Below are positions 1 through 9,123 of a DNA stretch of 64,000 nucleotides, one piece after another (positions within the stretch are counted from its first letter, which is position 1; the number at the start of each line of letters is the position of its first letter). Position numbers and translations under genes: made by a program. The notes beneath the pieces are model-generated. The model did not search any database, had not been told where the DNA came from, and saw only the letters and a list, made by a program, of their open reading frames with translations. The DNA is from Actinomycetota bacterium (lineage in GTDB: Bacteria > Actinomycetota > Acidimicrobiia > Acidimicrobiales > Ilumatobacteraceae), in the NCBI GenBank assembly GCA_009701715.1, contig WLJO01000006.1, forward strand, positions 1-64,000, in the 5' to 3' direction.

Positions 1-539
1 AGGATGTCGGCAACGGCCTGCTCCTGAATGAGGTGCAGGGTGGTCCAGGCCGTGCCGAGGCCGCGTGCGCGGGCGGCGAGCATGAAACTCCACATTGCGG
101 GGAGGATGTTGCCCATCATCGAGGCGCCAACCATGCCGTTCTGGCCGTCGGTGCGAGCGCCAGCGGCGTTGCAGGCGATGACGAGCACCGGGGCGTCGCC
201 CATGCGCTCGCCGAGGAAGTCAGCCGAGGAAGCGCTGCGCTGCTGTTGTGCGTTCTCCTCAGCCGTTGCCTTCTCGATGGAGCCGATGTAGCGCCCGTCC
301 CAGGTCTTGTAGAGCTCGAAGCATTCGCGGTAGACGGCGCCTACCGCCTTTCGCTTCGCCGCGTCCTTGACGATCACGAACGACATCGACGGGTTGTTCG
401 AGCCCGACGGCGACTGCTGGGCCATTGCCACGCACTCGCGGATCAGGGCGTCCGGCACGGGCTTGTCGAAATCGAGCCGCTTGCGCACGGCGCGAGTGGT
501 GGAGAGCAGTTCATCGGGATTGAGCGGCAGGAGCGACAT
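1..539 (-). CDS. Nitroreductase family protein (C-terminus cut by window edge)
   Basis: The frame is open from an ATG at 539 to the window edge, so only the first ~179 residues are visible. The N-terminus carries the nitroreductase FMN-binding pattern TTRAVRKRLDF followed by AQQSPSGSNNPSMSFVIV, and later a stretch GMVGASMMGNILPAMWSFML and RARGLGTAWTTLHL, all typical of NfnB/BluB-like NAD(P)H-dependent flavoenzymes. These enzymes reduce nitro compounds, quinones or related acceptors in the cytosol; the substrate here cannot be told. The 86-bp region upstream of its start contains one arm of the inverted repeat that boxes the neighbouring NUDIX gene, so that arm may sit in its promoter. Confidence 0.85.
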   Translation of the reverse strand, partial: MSLLPLNPDELLSTTRAVRKRLDFDKPVPDALIRECVAMAQQSPSGSNNPSMSFVIVKDAAKRKAVGAVYRECFELYKTWDGRYIGSIEKATAEENAQQQRSASSADFLGERMGDAPVLVIACNAAGARTDGQNGMVGASMMGNILPAMWSFMLAARARGLGTAWTTLHLIQEQAVADI

Positions 540-550
540 CTCCCGACCTT

Positions 551-610
551 ACCCCACCTGCGTTCTGACGGGACTTTCCCCACGCATACGGGGGGAAACC
601 TTGCCCAGAA
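551..610. repeat. Inverted repeat arm 1 (pairs with 1383-1440)
   Basis: About 60 bp that reads as the reverse complement of 1383-1440, with roughly five substitutions and one 3-nt gap over the aligned length. The core CTTTCCCCACGCATA followed by a G run is itself able to form a hairpin (TTTCCCC against GGGGAAA). It fills most of the gap between the NUDIX stop and the nitroreductase start. Confidence 0.85.
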
Positions 611-625
611 CGGTCAGGGACTGCC

Positions 626-1333
626 TCAGGCCTCGGGCGTGCCCCGCCACATCGGGCTGCGGGGCGGCTCGAACGCTGCGGCGAGCTTTTCACCGCGGAT
701 GGCGGCGAACGCCATCGGTCCCCACCAACTGGCCCCGGCGGTCGGGAACGGGAGGTCGTCCTCGGCGAAGAAGCCAACACCAGCCGTCTCGAGCGGGTGT
801 CCCTGCAGCGAACCACCGACGGCGCGGCAGTGGAACAGGATCATGTACATGCCGAATCGGGTGAACCCCATTCGTTGGCCGTCGATGACCGCAATGACTT
901 GCTCGGGAACACACTCGATGCCGGTCTCCTCGAGCACCTCTTTCACCGCCACCTCGCTCGGCGAGTACCCGACATCAGCCCATCCCGTGGGATACAGCCA
1001 GATACCGGAGTCGGGCCGCTTGACCAGCAGGATCCGGCCCTCGTCGTCGTGACAGATGATGCCGATCGCGACCTTGGGTGTGACGTAACCAGGAACCCCC
1101 TCACCTACCGAGTCCATCCACTCCTGCACGAAGTGGTCCTGCTCCCGGCGCACCTCGAGCGCGTCGTCTGCTGCGGCCTTGATGTCTGCGGCAACGTGGA
1201 GCACCTCCTCGAAGCGCTCCTTTTCGTAGAGGCTCTGGGTGAAACCGAGCCCGGTCCGGGCGATTGCTGCGAGTGACTCACTCCAGCGGACGAGGTCCCT
1301 CGTGAAATCTCCGGCGCCCAACTGCTCGCTCAT
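626..1333 (-). CDS. NUDIX hydrolase with N-terminal extension
   Basis: A 235-aa protein starting at ATG 1333. Residues ~75-200 form a NUDIX domain: the Nudix box region reads GWADVGYSPSEVAVKEVLEE and TG, with K replacing the usual Arg and Tyr at the first Glu position. This GWADVG variant is characteristic of the NUDIX group that has a helical N-terminal domain (PF12535-like, ADP-ribose or related nucleoside-diphosphate substrates). The N-terminal ~70 residues fit that helical domain. The enzyme would cleave a nucleoside diphosphate linked to another moiety, using Mg2+. It is transcribed in the same direction as glnD (105 bp upstream) and nitroreductase (86 bp downstream), and a 60-bp inverted repeat occupies both flanking gaps, so it could have moved as a unit. 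Confidence 0.85.
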   Translation of the reverse strand: MSEQLGAGDFTRDLVRWSESLAAIARTGLGFTQSLYEKERFEEVLHVAADIKAAADDALEVRREQDHFVQEWMDSVGEGVPGYVTPKVAIGIICHDDEGRILLVKRPDSGIWLYPTGWADVGYSPSEVAVKEVLEETGIECVPEQVIAVIDGQRMGFTRFGMYMILFHCRAVGGSLQGHPLETAGVGFFAEDDLPFPTAGASWWGPMAFAAIRGEKLAAAFEPPRSPMWRGTPEA

Positions 1334-1382
1334 TCACCCGACCCTAATCCATCCCCTTTCCGGCAGGCCCAACCTCGGGTCC

Positions 1383-1440
1383 TTCTGGGCAAGGATTCCC
1401 CCTCTATGCGTGGGGAAAGTGCCGTCAGAATGCTGGGGTT
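1383..1440. repeat. Inverted repeat arm 2 (pairs with 551-610)
   Basis: Reverse-complement partner of 551-610. It begins exactly at the glnD stop codon (TAA, 1439-1441 on the minus strand) and ends 50 bp before the NUDIX start. It contains the same hairpin-forming C-run/G-run core. Read on the minus strand it could also act as an intergenic transcript-end structure for glnD, although no T-run follows. Confidence 0.85.
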
Positions 1441-3754
1441 AGGAGAGGGCGTGGAGGATGGCGCGCTCGATCTCCTTGAGGTGGAACGGGTCCAGCACCT
1501 TCAGCCGATCAGCCGTGCGTACGTAGAACGTGTCCACCACCTCATTGCCCATCGTCTGCACCTTCGCGTGGCGGATATCGAGGCCGAGCTCCCCGAGGGA
1601 CTTGGTGATCCGGTGGAGGATGCCGATCTTGTCCGGCGCCCGAACCTCGATGACCGTCGCGTTCGACGACGCATCGTTGTGGATCCGGACCGATGGCGGG
1701 CTCACCGTTGCGGACAGCATCTTGCGGCGACGGTACGTCTTGGCCCGCTCCGCAAGGCGGGCCTCGATCGCCAGTTGCCCGTCGAGGGCACGCTGGAGAT
1801 CGTCCACCACACGGTCCCACTTGATCCCCTCCTTGGGCGGGAGCAGCCGGAACTCGTTGGCCGCCATCGCCTGGCGACCTGCGACCGAATCGTCGGAGTG
1901 CGCCTCGGCATCGAGCACATCGAGACCGTGCAGGCTCAGGACGCCGGCGACCCGCGAGAACAGCCCGGGACGGTCCGGCGCCACCACGGTCACCCGGTCC
2001 TCGGTGGTGCGGATGGCGGTGGTGCCCTCCCCCATCAGCTCGAGCACCTCTGAGGTCGGGAACAGCCGCCAGTTCACCTGGGTGAAGTCCCCGCCACCGA
2101 GTACGTGGTGTGTCCGGTCGACGAGCAGCGTCACGAGCTCACGCTTCCACGACCCCCACGCCGACGGACCGGTTGCGAGCGAGTCCGCCTCGGTGAGCGC
2201 GGACAACAGGTCGAGCGTCACGTCGTTGCCCACGGCCTCGGCGACAGCGTTGATCGTTCCGTCATCGGACAGGTCACGTCGCGTCGCGACATCGGGCAGG
2301 AGAAGGTGTTCGCGCACCATTGTCACGATGACATCGACGTCATCATCGATGAGGCCGAGCCGCGGCCCGATCACACGGACGAGATCCACGCCGACATCGG
2401 TGTGGTCCCCCGGGTACCCCTTGCCGATGTCGTGCAACAGCGCACCGAGCACGAGGAGATCCGGTCGGGTTACGCGATGGACAAGCGCGGCCGCGTTGGC
2501 CGCCGTCTCCCAGAGGTGTCGGTCCACCGTGAAGCGGTGGTACGCGTTTCGCTGTGGCTTGGAGCGGACCGGTGCCCATTCCGGCAGGATGCGCACGAGG
2601 AGGTCGTAGTGGTCGAGTGCCTCGAACACCGGGATCGCGCGGTGACCCGAGAGCAGCAGGCCGACGAGGTCGTCAACCGCCCCCGTCGGCCACGGCGCCG
2701 GCAGCACGGCCGCTGACAACTCGAGCCGCTCGAGTGTCGCGCGGCTGATACGCGCCCCCGATTCGGCAGCGGTGCGGGCCACGCGCAGCATCAGCGTCGG
2801 GTCCTGCGACGGGTCGGCCGCCGCCTCCAGTTCCACCTCGCCACCACGCAGGAACACACCGCTCGCAAGCACGTGGTCGCTGGCCACTGGGGGCAGCCCG
2901 TTCACGCGGGACCAGGTCTCGTCGCCGATCCACACCACCCGTCGCGCGGCGACCGAGACGGCTGCCATGAGCACGTCGGAGTCCCGGAACCCCGCCTCGG
3001 GAGCAACGGTCTCCTGCTCCTGCAGCAGCAGCACGTCACCTGCCCGCCCGGTTGTTCGGTGCAGTGCAACCCGCACGGCCAGAAGGGTGTCCTCTGCCTG
3101 CGCGAGAGCAGTGCGGTCGGCCGGGGCGATGAGTGCTCCCGCCGCCTCTGCCCAGCGCAGCGCATGGACATCCCGGAGGCCCCCGCTGCTCTCCTTCAGG
3201 TTCGGCTCGAGCAGGAACGCCGCCTCGCCGGCCTCCTCATGGCGGGAGGCAACGCCCGCTGCGAGCACGGCAAGCCAGCGAGCCCTCCGGGAACGCCAGT
3301 CCGACGCGATGATGCCGAGCAGGTCCGAGGTCAGCGCTGCATCCCCGGCAAGGTGTCTGGCCGTGAGCAACGAGGTTGCGGTGTCGAGGTCATCGGACGC
3401 CAGCACCTTGGCTTCCTTGACGGTGCGGACGGCGTGGCCGAGCTTGATCTTGTCCGCCCCCTTGGAGGCATCCCAGATCGGGTACCAGAGCCGCTCTGCG
3501 ACCTGGGCGACGGTCTTGGGGCTGTCGTGCAGCAGCAGCACATCGAGGTCGCTGTATGGCGCAAGTTCGCCGCGGCCATAGCCGCCGGTGGCCACGAGAG
3601 CGAAGCGCCCCTTGATCCCGGCCGTTGCCGCCCCGAAGAGACCGATGAGCCACTCGTCGGTGGCATCGGACAGCGCACGGCACAGCGCACGGCCGCCGAC
3701 CGAACGGTCCGCGAGCACGGCGTTGCGGTGCTCAGTGCCGGAAATGACGCTCAC
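1439..3754 (-). CDS. glnD: [Protein-PII] uridylyltransferase / uridylyl-removing enzyme
   Basis: A 771-aa bifunctional nitrogen sensor that uridylylates or adenylylates PII and reverses this according to glutamine. The domain order is complete: nucleotidyltransferase with [20 protein letters not shown] at ~58-76, a central GlnD-type helical region, an HD phosphohydrolase domain with [20 protein letters not shown] near 430-450, and two C-terminal ACT domains ([40 protein letters not shown]). Start is GTG 3754, which lies inside the end of purH: the two genes overlap by 23 bp, implying translational coupling. No glnB or amtB is in the window, although in many Actinomycetota glnD follows them. 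Confidence 0.93.
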   Translation of the reverse strand: MSVISGTEHRNAVLADRSVGGRALCRALSDATDEWLIGLFGAATAGIKGRFALVATGGYGRGELAPYSDLDVLLLHDSPKTVAQVAERLWYPIWDASKGADKIKLGHAVRTVKEAKVLASDDLDTATSLLTARHLAGDAALTSDLLGIIASDWRSRRARWLAVLAAGVASRHEEAGEAAFLLEPNLKESSGGLRDVHALRWAEAAGALIAPADRTALAQAEDTLLAVRVALHRTTGRAGDVLLLQEQETVAPEAGFRDSDVLMAAVSVAARRVVWIGDETWSRVNGLPPVASDHVLASGVFLRGGEVELEAAADPSQDPTLMLRVARTAAESGARISRATLERLELSAAVLPAPWPTGAVDDLVGLLLSGHRAIPVFEALDHYDLLVRILPEWAPVRSKPQRNAYHRFTVDRHLWETAANAAALVHRVTRPDLLVLGALLHDIGKGYPGDHTDVGVDLVRVIGPRLGLIDDDVDVIVTMVREHLLLPDVATRRDLSDDGTINAVAEAVGNDVTLDLLSALTEADSLATGPSAWGSWKRELVTLLVDRTHHVLGGGDFTQVNWRLFPTSEVLELMGEGTTAIRTTEDRVTVVAPDRPGLFSRVAGVLSLHGLDVLDAEAHSDDSVAGRQAMAANEFRLLPPKEGIKWDRVVDDLQRALDGQLAIEARLAERAKTYRRRKMLSATVSPPSVRIHNDASSNATVIEVRAPDKIGILHRITKSLGELGLDIRHAKVQTMGNEVVDTFYVRTADRLKVLDPFHLKEIERAILHALS

Positions 3755-5249
3755 CTGTGAACACCATCACGAGGCCGTGCTCGTTGGCTGCCGCAATCAC
3801 CTCGTCGTCCCGGACCGAGCCGCCGGGCTGCACGACCGCACGCACGCCTGCTGCCGCAACCGCATCGAGACCGTCACGGAAGGGGAAGAATGCGTCGCTC
3901 GCGCACACCCCACCCACGGCGCGGCCCGCTGCACGGTCCTGCGCGATCCGGGCAGAATCCAGACGGTTCTGCTGGCCCGCCCCGACACCGAACGCCTGAC
4001 GGTCCTTGACGAGCACGATGGCATTGGAGCTCACGGCTGCGCACACCTGCCAACCGAACACGATGTCGTCCCACAGCGAGGCATCGGGCTGCGCCTCGGT
4101 GACGACACGCCACGCCGAGCGGTCCACCGACACCGGGTCCACCTGCTGCACGAGCAGCCCACCGTCGATGGATCGCAGGTCCAGCGCCGCACCGTACGGC
4201 TTCGGCGCCGACAACACCCGCACGTTCTTCTTCGCAGTGAGCACCTCGAGAGCATCCGCGTCGTAGCCGGGGGCGATCACCACCTCGGTGAACACCGGAG
4301 CGAGCGCCTCGGCCATCGCACGGGTGACCGTCCGGTTCGCCGCCACGATGCCGCCGAATGCGCTCACCGGGTCGCACGCATTGGCCCGCACGTACGCCGC
4401 AGCGATGTCGTCGGCCACCGCAACGCCACACGGGTTCGCGTGCTTCACGATCACTACGGCCGGTCCGGCGAGGGAGTTGGCCAACCGCCACGCTGCCTCG
4501 GAGTCGAACAGGTTGAGGTAGCTGAGTTCCTTGCCGCCGTGCTGGACCATGTCGTCCCACCAGCTGCTGCGGCCCTCGATGCGGTAGCGCGCCCCCTGTT
4601 GATGCGGGTTCTCGCCGTAGCGGAGGTCCTGCGCGCGCACGAGCGAGTAGTGCAGGGACCTCGGGAGCACCTCCCCATCGCCGTTCGCAAGGTCGGTCTC
4701 GTCGAACCAGGTGACGATTGCGGCGTCGTAGGCAGCAGTGTGCGCGAAGGCGTCGCGCGCGAGCCGGCGGCGTGTGCCCGCGGCGAGCACGTTGCCGTTT
4801 GCGCGCAGTTCGTCGAGCAGCGGCGCATACTGCGCCGGATCGGTCACCACGCCGACGTGCGCGTGGTTCTTGGCGGCGGCCCGCACCATGGTGGGACCGC
4901 CCACATCGATCAGCTCGATCCCCGGGTTTGACGTGAACGGGTAGAGGTTGACGACGGCCAGCGCGATGGGTTCGTAGCCCATGTTCGCCAGATCAGCGAG
5001 ATGATCGGCCTGATCCACGTCGGCAAGCAGGCCCGCGTGCACGGCTGGGTGCAGCGTGACCACGCGGTGGCCGAGGATGGCGGGAAAGCCCGTGAGGTCC
5101 GCGACATCAGTGACCGGAAGACCCGCCTCGGAGATCACCCGGGCCGTGCCCCCCGAGGAGATCAGTTCCCAGCCGAGGTCCACGAGCCCGCTCGCAAGCT
5201 CGACCACACCGGTCTTGTCGTACACCGAGAGCAGAGCGCGTTTGGCCAC
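3732..5249 (-). CDS. purH: Bifunctional AICAR transformylase / IMP cyclohydrolase
   Basis: A ~505-aa enzyme for the last two steps of IMP synthesis. The N-terminal MGS-like IMP cyclohydrolase domain begins [20 protein letters not shown] and contains [20 protein letters not shown]. The AICAR transformylase domain includes [14 protein letters not shown], the catalytic region around [13 protein letters not shown], and a C-terminal [11 protein letters not shown] and [15 protein letters not shown] chose GTG 5249, which gives the normal family N-terminus; another in-frame GTG lies 24 nt upstream at 5273. Its 3' end overlaps the start of glnD by 23 bp. A terminator for sucCD lies just upstream, so purH has its own promoter. 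Confidence 0.95.
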   Translation of the reverse strand: MAKRALLSVYDKTGVVELASGLVDLGWELISSGGTARVISEAGLPVTDVADLTGFPAILGHRVVTLHPAVHAGLLADVDQADHLADLANMGYEPIALAVVNLYPFTSNPGIELIDVGGPTMVRAAAKNHAHVGVVTDPAQYAPLLDELRANGNVLAAGTRRRLARDAFAHTAAYDAAIVTWFDETDLANGDGEVLPRSLHYSLVRAQDLRYGENPHQQGARYRIEGRSSWWDDMVQHGGKELSYLNLFDSEAAWRLANSLAGPAVVIVKHANPCGVAVADDIAAAYVRANACDPVSAFGGIVAANRTVTRAMAEALAPVFTEVVIAPGYDADALEVLTAKKNVRVLSAPKPYGAALDLRSIDGGLLVQQVDPVSVDRSAWRVVTEAQPDASLWDDIVFGWQVCAAVSSNAIVLVKDRQAFGVGAGQQNRLDSARIAQDRAAGRAVGGVCASDAFFPFRDGLDAVAAAGVRAVVQPGGSVRDDEVIAAANEHGLVMVFTGERHFRH

Positions 5250-5305
5250 CCGGCAAGGGTAGGCGTCAGGCACCTCTGGACCCGAGCCGTTTACCGATCA
5301 GCAAC

Positions 5306-5342
5306 AAAAAACTGACGGGCCCGGCCTACTGGCCGGGCCCGT
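5306..5342 (-). terminator. Rho-independent terminator of the sucCD operon
   Basis: Perfect 12-bp GC-rich stem (5315-5326 with 5331-5342, loop TACT) followed on the minus strand by a run of six T (5306-5311). It lies ~100 bp downstream of the sucD stop and just upstream of purH. Confidence 0.93.
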
Positions 5343-5438
5343 TTCAGTAAGTCGTCCACCGGCTACTGCACGGCGGCGAGGGAAGCGCTAGCTGTGACAA
5401 CCGGGGACGTTGTCCCTGCCGGTGGCTATGCCCGAGCA

Positions 5439-6335
5439 TTACAAGCCCTTGACGATCTCCGCCATCAGTTCGCCGGCCTCGGTCGGGTTCAGCCCGATCT
5501 TTACCCCGGCGGCGCGCAGTGCGTCCATCTTGCCCTGGGCGGTGCCCTTGCCGCCCGACACGATCGCACCGGCGTGGCCCATCTTCTTGCCCTCCGGTGC
5601 AGTGACACCGGCGATGTACGCGCTCATCGGCTTGGTGACGTTGGCCTTAATGAACTCGGCGGCCTCTTCCTCGGCCGAACCACCGATCTCGCCGATCATG
5701 ATGATCGCGTGGGTGTCCGGATCCGCCTGGAACTCGCGCAGGCAGTCGATGAAGTTGGTGCCCGGGACCGGGTCCCCGCCGATGCCGACGCAGGTGGACA
5801 CGCCGATGCCCTTCTGCTTCAGCTCGTACAGCGCTTGGTAGGTGAGCGTGCCCGAGCGGGACACGATGCCCACGTTGGGCCCCTTGGCGGTCGGCAGTTC
5901 GGCAATCTCGCCGGCGGTGATGCCGATGTTGCACTTGCCTGGGCTGATGATGCCGGGGCAGTTCGGCCCGAGGAGGCGGGTGTTCGGGTAGTCCCGCACG
6001 AGCGTGTTGTACACACGGGCTTCGTCCTGGGCCGGGATGCCCTCGGTGATGCACACGATGAAGCGCACACCGGCCTCGGCGGCCTCGAGGATGGCTGCCG
6101 ACGCGGCCTTCGGCGGCACCGCGATGAACGACGCATCCGCACCGGTTGCCGCAACGGCCTCCTTCACGGAGTTGAAGACCGGGATGCCCTCGACGTCCGT
6201 GCCGCCCTTGCCGGGCGTGACGCCGCCGACGACGTTGGTGCCGTATGCCTTGTTGCGCAGACCGTGGAAGCGGCCCTGGCCGCCCGTGAGGCCCTGCACG
6301 ATGACCTTGGTGTTCTCGTTGACGAAGATGGCCAT
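5439..6335 (-). CDS. sucD: Succinyl-CoA synthetase alpha subunit
   Basis: 298 aa, normal length. It carries the CoA-binding Rossmann region ([14 protein letters not shown] near residue 12) and the phosphohistidine loop around [17 protein letters not shown], where the His is phosphorylated during catalysis; [17 protein letters not shown] is also typical. With SucC it converts succinyl-CoA to succinate with synthesis of ATP or GTP in the TCA cycle. It starts at ATG 6335, 9 nt after the sucC stop, and ends in a strong terminator. Confidence 0.97.
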   Translation of the reverse strand: MAIFVNENTKVIVQGLTGGQGRFHGLRNKAYGTNVVGGVTPGKGGTDVEGIPVFNSVKEAVAATGADASFIAVPPKAASAAILEAAEAGVRFIVCITEGIPAQDEARVYNTLVRDYPNTRLLGPNCPGIISPGKCNIGITAGEIAELPTAKGPNVGIVSRSGTLTYQALYELKQKGIGVSTCVGIGGDPVPGTNFIDCLREFQADPDTHAIIMIGEIGGSAEEEAAEFIKANVTKPMSAYIAGVTAPEGKKMGHAGAIVSGGKGTAQGKMDALRAAGVKIGLNPTEAGELMAEIVKGL

Positions 6336-6344
6336 GTCAGTGCC

Positions 6345-7496
6345 TCAGTTTCCCTTCGCGAGTGCAACAGCGGCACGCGCAGCTTCGAGCATGGTGGGCT
6401 TGGAGATGAGCTTGGACTCGGGGATACCGGCCGACTTCAGGATCTCGCGACCCTCCTCGGCGTTGGTGCCGTCTAGGCGGATGACGATCGGTGCGCGCAG
6501 CTCGACACGGCCGAGTGCCTGCACGATGCCCTTGGCAACTTCCTCGCCGCGGGTGATACCGCCGAAGATGTTGATGAAGATGCTCTTGACGTCCTTGTCG
6601 AAGTTGATCACCTCGAGCGCAGCCGTCATCACGTCGGCGTTGGCGCCGCCACCGATATCGAGGAAGTTGGCAGCCTTGCCACCGACCTGGTTGACCACGT
6701 CGAGCGTGGACATGGCGAGCCCGGCACCGTTGGCGATGATGCCGACGTTCCCCTCGAGTCCGATGTACTGCAGGTCGTGCGTACGAGCCAACTGCTCGCG
6801 CTCGTCGAGCTCCTCGGTGGCGCGGTACTCGTCCCACTCGGGGTGACGGAACGCCGCGTTGTTGTCGAGGCTGACCTTGGCGTCGAGTGCGTGCACACCG
6901 CCGTCCGGGCGGAAGATAAGCGGGTTGATCTCCGCAAGGTCACAGTCGCCCTTGGTGAAGCACTCGTAGAGCTTCACAAGGATTTCGGCGGCACCGTCGA
7001 CGGCCTTCGGGTTGATCTTCGCGTCCACACAGGCCTTATGGGCCTCGGCAGCGGACAGACCGACCACCGGGTCGATGTGCAGCATGATGATCGCGTCGGG
7101 GTCCTTCTCAGCGGTGACCTCGATCTCGACGCCGCCCTGTGCGGACAGCATGAGGAGGTGCTTCTTGGCGGCACGGTCGAGCGTGAACGATGCGTAGTAC
7201 TCCTCGACGATGTCCGAGGCGTGCTCCACCCAGATGCGCTTCACGAGGTGGCCCTTGATATCCATGCCCAAGATGTTCCCGGCGTGGAGGCGGACTTCGT
7301 CGGCGTTGTTGGCGAGCTTGATGCCGCCAGCCTTGCCGCGACCGCCCACCTGCACCTGGGCCTTCACCACAACCGGGTAGCCCGCCTGCTCGGCGACCGT
7401 GACGGCTTGGTCCACCGTGTCGGCAACACCACCAGGCGACACCGCGATGCCGAACCGGGCGAAGTACTGCTTGCCCTGATACTCGAAGAGATCCAC
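6345..7496 (-). CDS. sucC: Succinyl-CoA synthetase beta subunit
   Basis: 383 aa beginning (GTG)DLFEYQGKQYFARFGIAVS, the standard SucC N-terminus, with ATP-grasp elements (VVKAQVQVGGRGKAGGIKLA; EINPLIFRPDGGVHALDAKV) and the C-terminal ligase domain (FLDIGGGANADVMTAALEVI; FINIFGGITRGEEVAKGI). The GTG at 7496 is supported by a strong Shine-Dalgarno 8 nt upstream that lies inside the end of the preceding B12-domain gene. A longer open frame extends to 7658 but reads through that gene in another frame and is rejected. The arrangement B12 domain-sucC-sucD suggests co-expression. Confidence 0.96.
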   Translation of the reverse strand: MDLFEYQGKQYFARFGIAVSPGGVADTVDQAVTVAEQAGYPVVVKAQVQVGGRGKAGGIKLANNADEVRLHAGNILGMDIKGHLVKRIWVEHASDIVEEYYASFTLDRAAKKHLLMLSAQGGVEIEVTAEKDPDAIIMLHIDPVVGLSAAEAHKACVDAKINPKAVDGAAEILVKLYECFTKGDCDLAEINPLIFRPDGGVHALDAKVSLDNNAAFRHPEWDEYRATEELDEREQLARTHDLQYIGLEGNVGIIANGAGLAMSTLDVVNQVGGKAANFLDIGGGANADVMTAALEVINFDKDVKSIFINIFGGITRGEEVAKGIVQALGRVELRAPIVIRLDGTNAEEGREILKSAGIPESKLISKPTMLEAARAAVALAKGN

Positions 7497-7497
7497 T

Positions 7498-7902
7498 TCA
7501 GTCTCCTTCTCTGGCGTCGAGCGTTTCCTCGAGCCATGTTCCGATCTTGCGCAGGGAGGCGCCGGGTGTGAACAGTTCGGACACTCCCTGCTCCTTGAGA
7601 ATCTTGATATCCGCCTCGGGGATGGTGCCGCCGCCGAACACGACCAGGTCGAGGTCACGCTTGCGGAGTTCCTCCATCACCCGGGGGAACAGCGTGAGGT
7701 GCGCACCGGACAGCAGCGACAGCCCGACGGCATCAACGTCTTCCTGCAGAGCCGTCTCAGCGATCTGTTCAGGGGTCTGGTGCAGACCGGTGTAGATCAC
7801 TTCGAAGCCATGGTCCCGCAGGGCGCGGGACACTGTCTTCGCGCCGCGGTCATGACCGTCGAGGCCCGGCTTGGCCACCACAACTCGATAGGGACGCTTC
7901 AC
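7498..7902 (-). CDS. Stand-alone cobalamin B12-binding domain protein (methylmalonyl-CoA mutase small-domain type)
   Basis: 134 aa, entirely a B12-binding flavodoxin-like fold. It has the DxHxxG signature ([14 protein letters not shown], the His being the lower axial cobalt ligand), [19 protein letters not shown], and [19 protein letters not shown]. This is the C-terminal domain of methylmalonyl-CoA mutase or its separate small subunit. The large mutase subunit is not in this window. The stop lies one nucleotide before the sucC start, suggesting the pair serves conversion of methylmalonyl-CoA to succinyl-CoA and on to succinate. Other acyl-CoA mutases (ethylmalonyl-, isobutyryl-CoA) use the same small domain, so the exact substrate is open. 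Confidence 0.88.
   Translation of the reverse strand: MKRPYRVVVAKPGLDGHDRGAKTVSRALRDHGFEVIYTGLHQTPEQIAETALQEDVDAVGLSLLSGAHLTLFPRVMEELRKRDLDLVVFGGGTIPEADIKILKEQGVSELFTPGASLRKIGTWLEETLDAREGD
7502..7510 (-). promoter_or_regulatory. Strong ribosome-binding site deciding the sucC start
   Basis: AGAAGGAGA on the minus strand, 5-6 nt upstream of the GTG at 7496. It lies at the very end of the B12-domain gene (stop TGA 7498-7500), so sucC translation is probably coupled to it. Confidence 0.85.
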
Positions 7903-8006
7903 GAGGGTGTGACGCTATCGCTGGGAGGGCCCTCCGGCGAAAGCCGGGGCGGCGGGGCCGCGCCGCCACCCTCACCTGACCGGCTTCGTGGTTGACTGAG
8001 GAGCAG

Positions 8007-8552
8007 ATGGAACCCAAGCGCCGGATCCCCCGACAACTCCCCCGCCTGCGTACCCCGCTGGCGCGGGCTGTGGTGCCGGTCGTAGCCGGAATCCTGTTTT
8101 TTGCGGCCCTTGGGGGCATCACCTACGGCATCGCCGCGCTCCTCTCCGGTAACGGCGAGGGCATCCGGTTGGGCGACCGTGAGTTCGTCATCGGTCGGGT
8201 GGACATTGCAGCCGCACGGATCGTCCGGCACGGCCCGCTGCTGTACGCCGACCTGCGCGGCACCGACGGCAAGCAGGCGATCGTGGTTGATCACGACCCG
8301 AAGCTTCCCGATACCGAGGGCTGGGCGGTCTACTTCGCCTACCGGGCCGACCGGGGCCCCGAGTGCCTCATCTCGGTCAACGAGGCCACCCAGGCGCTTC
8401 AGGACTGCAACGGGACAACGGTCACAGTCGCGGACCTCGAGCGGGCCGAGCCCGCTGCCGAAGTTGTCGTGGAGATGACCAAACGCCCGACAGTGAAGAT
8501 CCGCTTCGCCGCTGCGCTGCCGACGACGACCACAACCGACGCCTCGGTGTAA
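8007..8552 (+). CDS. Hypothetical single-pass membrane protein
   Basis: 181 aa, unrecognised. A basic N-terminus (EPKRRIPRQLPRLR) is followed by one hydrophobic segment (about residues 21-46, VVPVVAGILFFAALGGITYG...), then an extracytoplasmic domain of ~130 aa with two Cys (ECLIS, LQDCNG) that could form a disulfide, and a Thr-rich tail. Start ATG 8007 is preferred over the upstream in-frame TTG 7992 because GAGGAG sits just upstream. It is divergent from the B12-domain gene across a ~100-bp GC-rich gap. No function can be assigned. Confidence 0.7.
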   Translation: MEPKRRIPRQLPRLRTPLARAVVPVVAGILFFAALGGITYGIAALLSGNGEGIRLGDREFVIGRVDIAAARIVRHGPLLYADLRGTDGKQAIVVDHDPKLPDTEGWAVYFAYRADRGPECLISVNEATQALQDCNGTTVTVADLERAEPAAEVVVEMTKRPTVKIRFAAALPTTTTTDASV

Positions 8553-8582
8553 CGACGGGACTGCTGTCCCCGCGACCGGTAC

Positions 8583-9014
8583 TCAGGCAGTAGCAAGATT
8601 GCCGAGCAGTCGGGAGACGTACTCCTCGGCGTGCTGGTCCAGTTTCTTGCGGTGCAATGCCAGACCACCGAGCACCGTCGCGCCCTTGGACTCGAGCACA
8701 CCGGACATCTTCGCGGGCACGTTGCCCGGGTTGAGCGCGTAGGTGCAGAACGCTGCGGCCTTCTTGCCGGCGATCGAGGGCATACCCCACAGGTGACCGG
8801 CACCGCCAGGGCGCTGGGCAGCAACGAAGATGCCATCGGTCCATGAGCCGAGCAGCACGAGGTCAGCGGTCTCGAGAGCGTGGAGATCGGGCTTGCGGAC
8901 CGAGCAGACCGAACTCACCCCCCAACCGGACTGCCGCAGATTCGCAGCGATCTTCTCGCCGGCTTTCCAGGTGTTGCCGGTGAGGCTCTCGATGAGGACG
9001 ATTGCGTTGCTCAC
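8583..9014 (-). CDS. Flavodoxin-like protein
   Basis: 143 aa starting at GTG 9014. The N-terminus IVLIESLTGNTWKAGEKIAA matches the flavodoxin FMN-phosphate loop (S/T-x-T-G-N-T) right after the first beta strand, and ADLVLLGSWTDGIFVAAQRP and AAFCTYALNPGNVPAKMSG fit the second and third flavin loops. It is likely a small FMN electron carrier or NAD(P)H-dependent reductase partner in the cytosol. It converges with the membrane protein gene at 8552 and is divergent from the SDR at 9124. Confidence 0.75.
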   Translation of the reverse strand: MSNAIVLIESLTGNTWKAGEKIAANLRQSGWGVSSVCSVRKPDLHALETADLVLLGSWTDGIFVAAQRPGGAGHLWGMPSIAGKKAAAFCTYALNPGNVPAKMSGVLESKGATVLGGLALHRKKLDQHAEEYVSRLLGNLATA

Positions 9015-9123
9015 GTCCCCTATTGAACCACGGCAGGGCGCGCGGTACCGGGGTCCTTCGTCCCGACGCTGTCCAGCAGCGGCGGCCGGGGCGCTCACGG
9101 GGCGACCGTGAGAAACTGTTCGC

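Noticed and set aside
7921-7985. GC-rich inverted sequence between the B12-domain gene and the membrane protein
   Set aside because: Short imperfect palindromes are common at this GC content; no U-run and the flanking genes diverge, so it is not a terminator.
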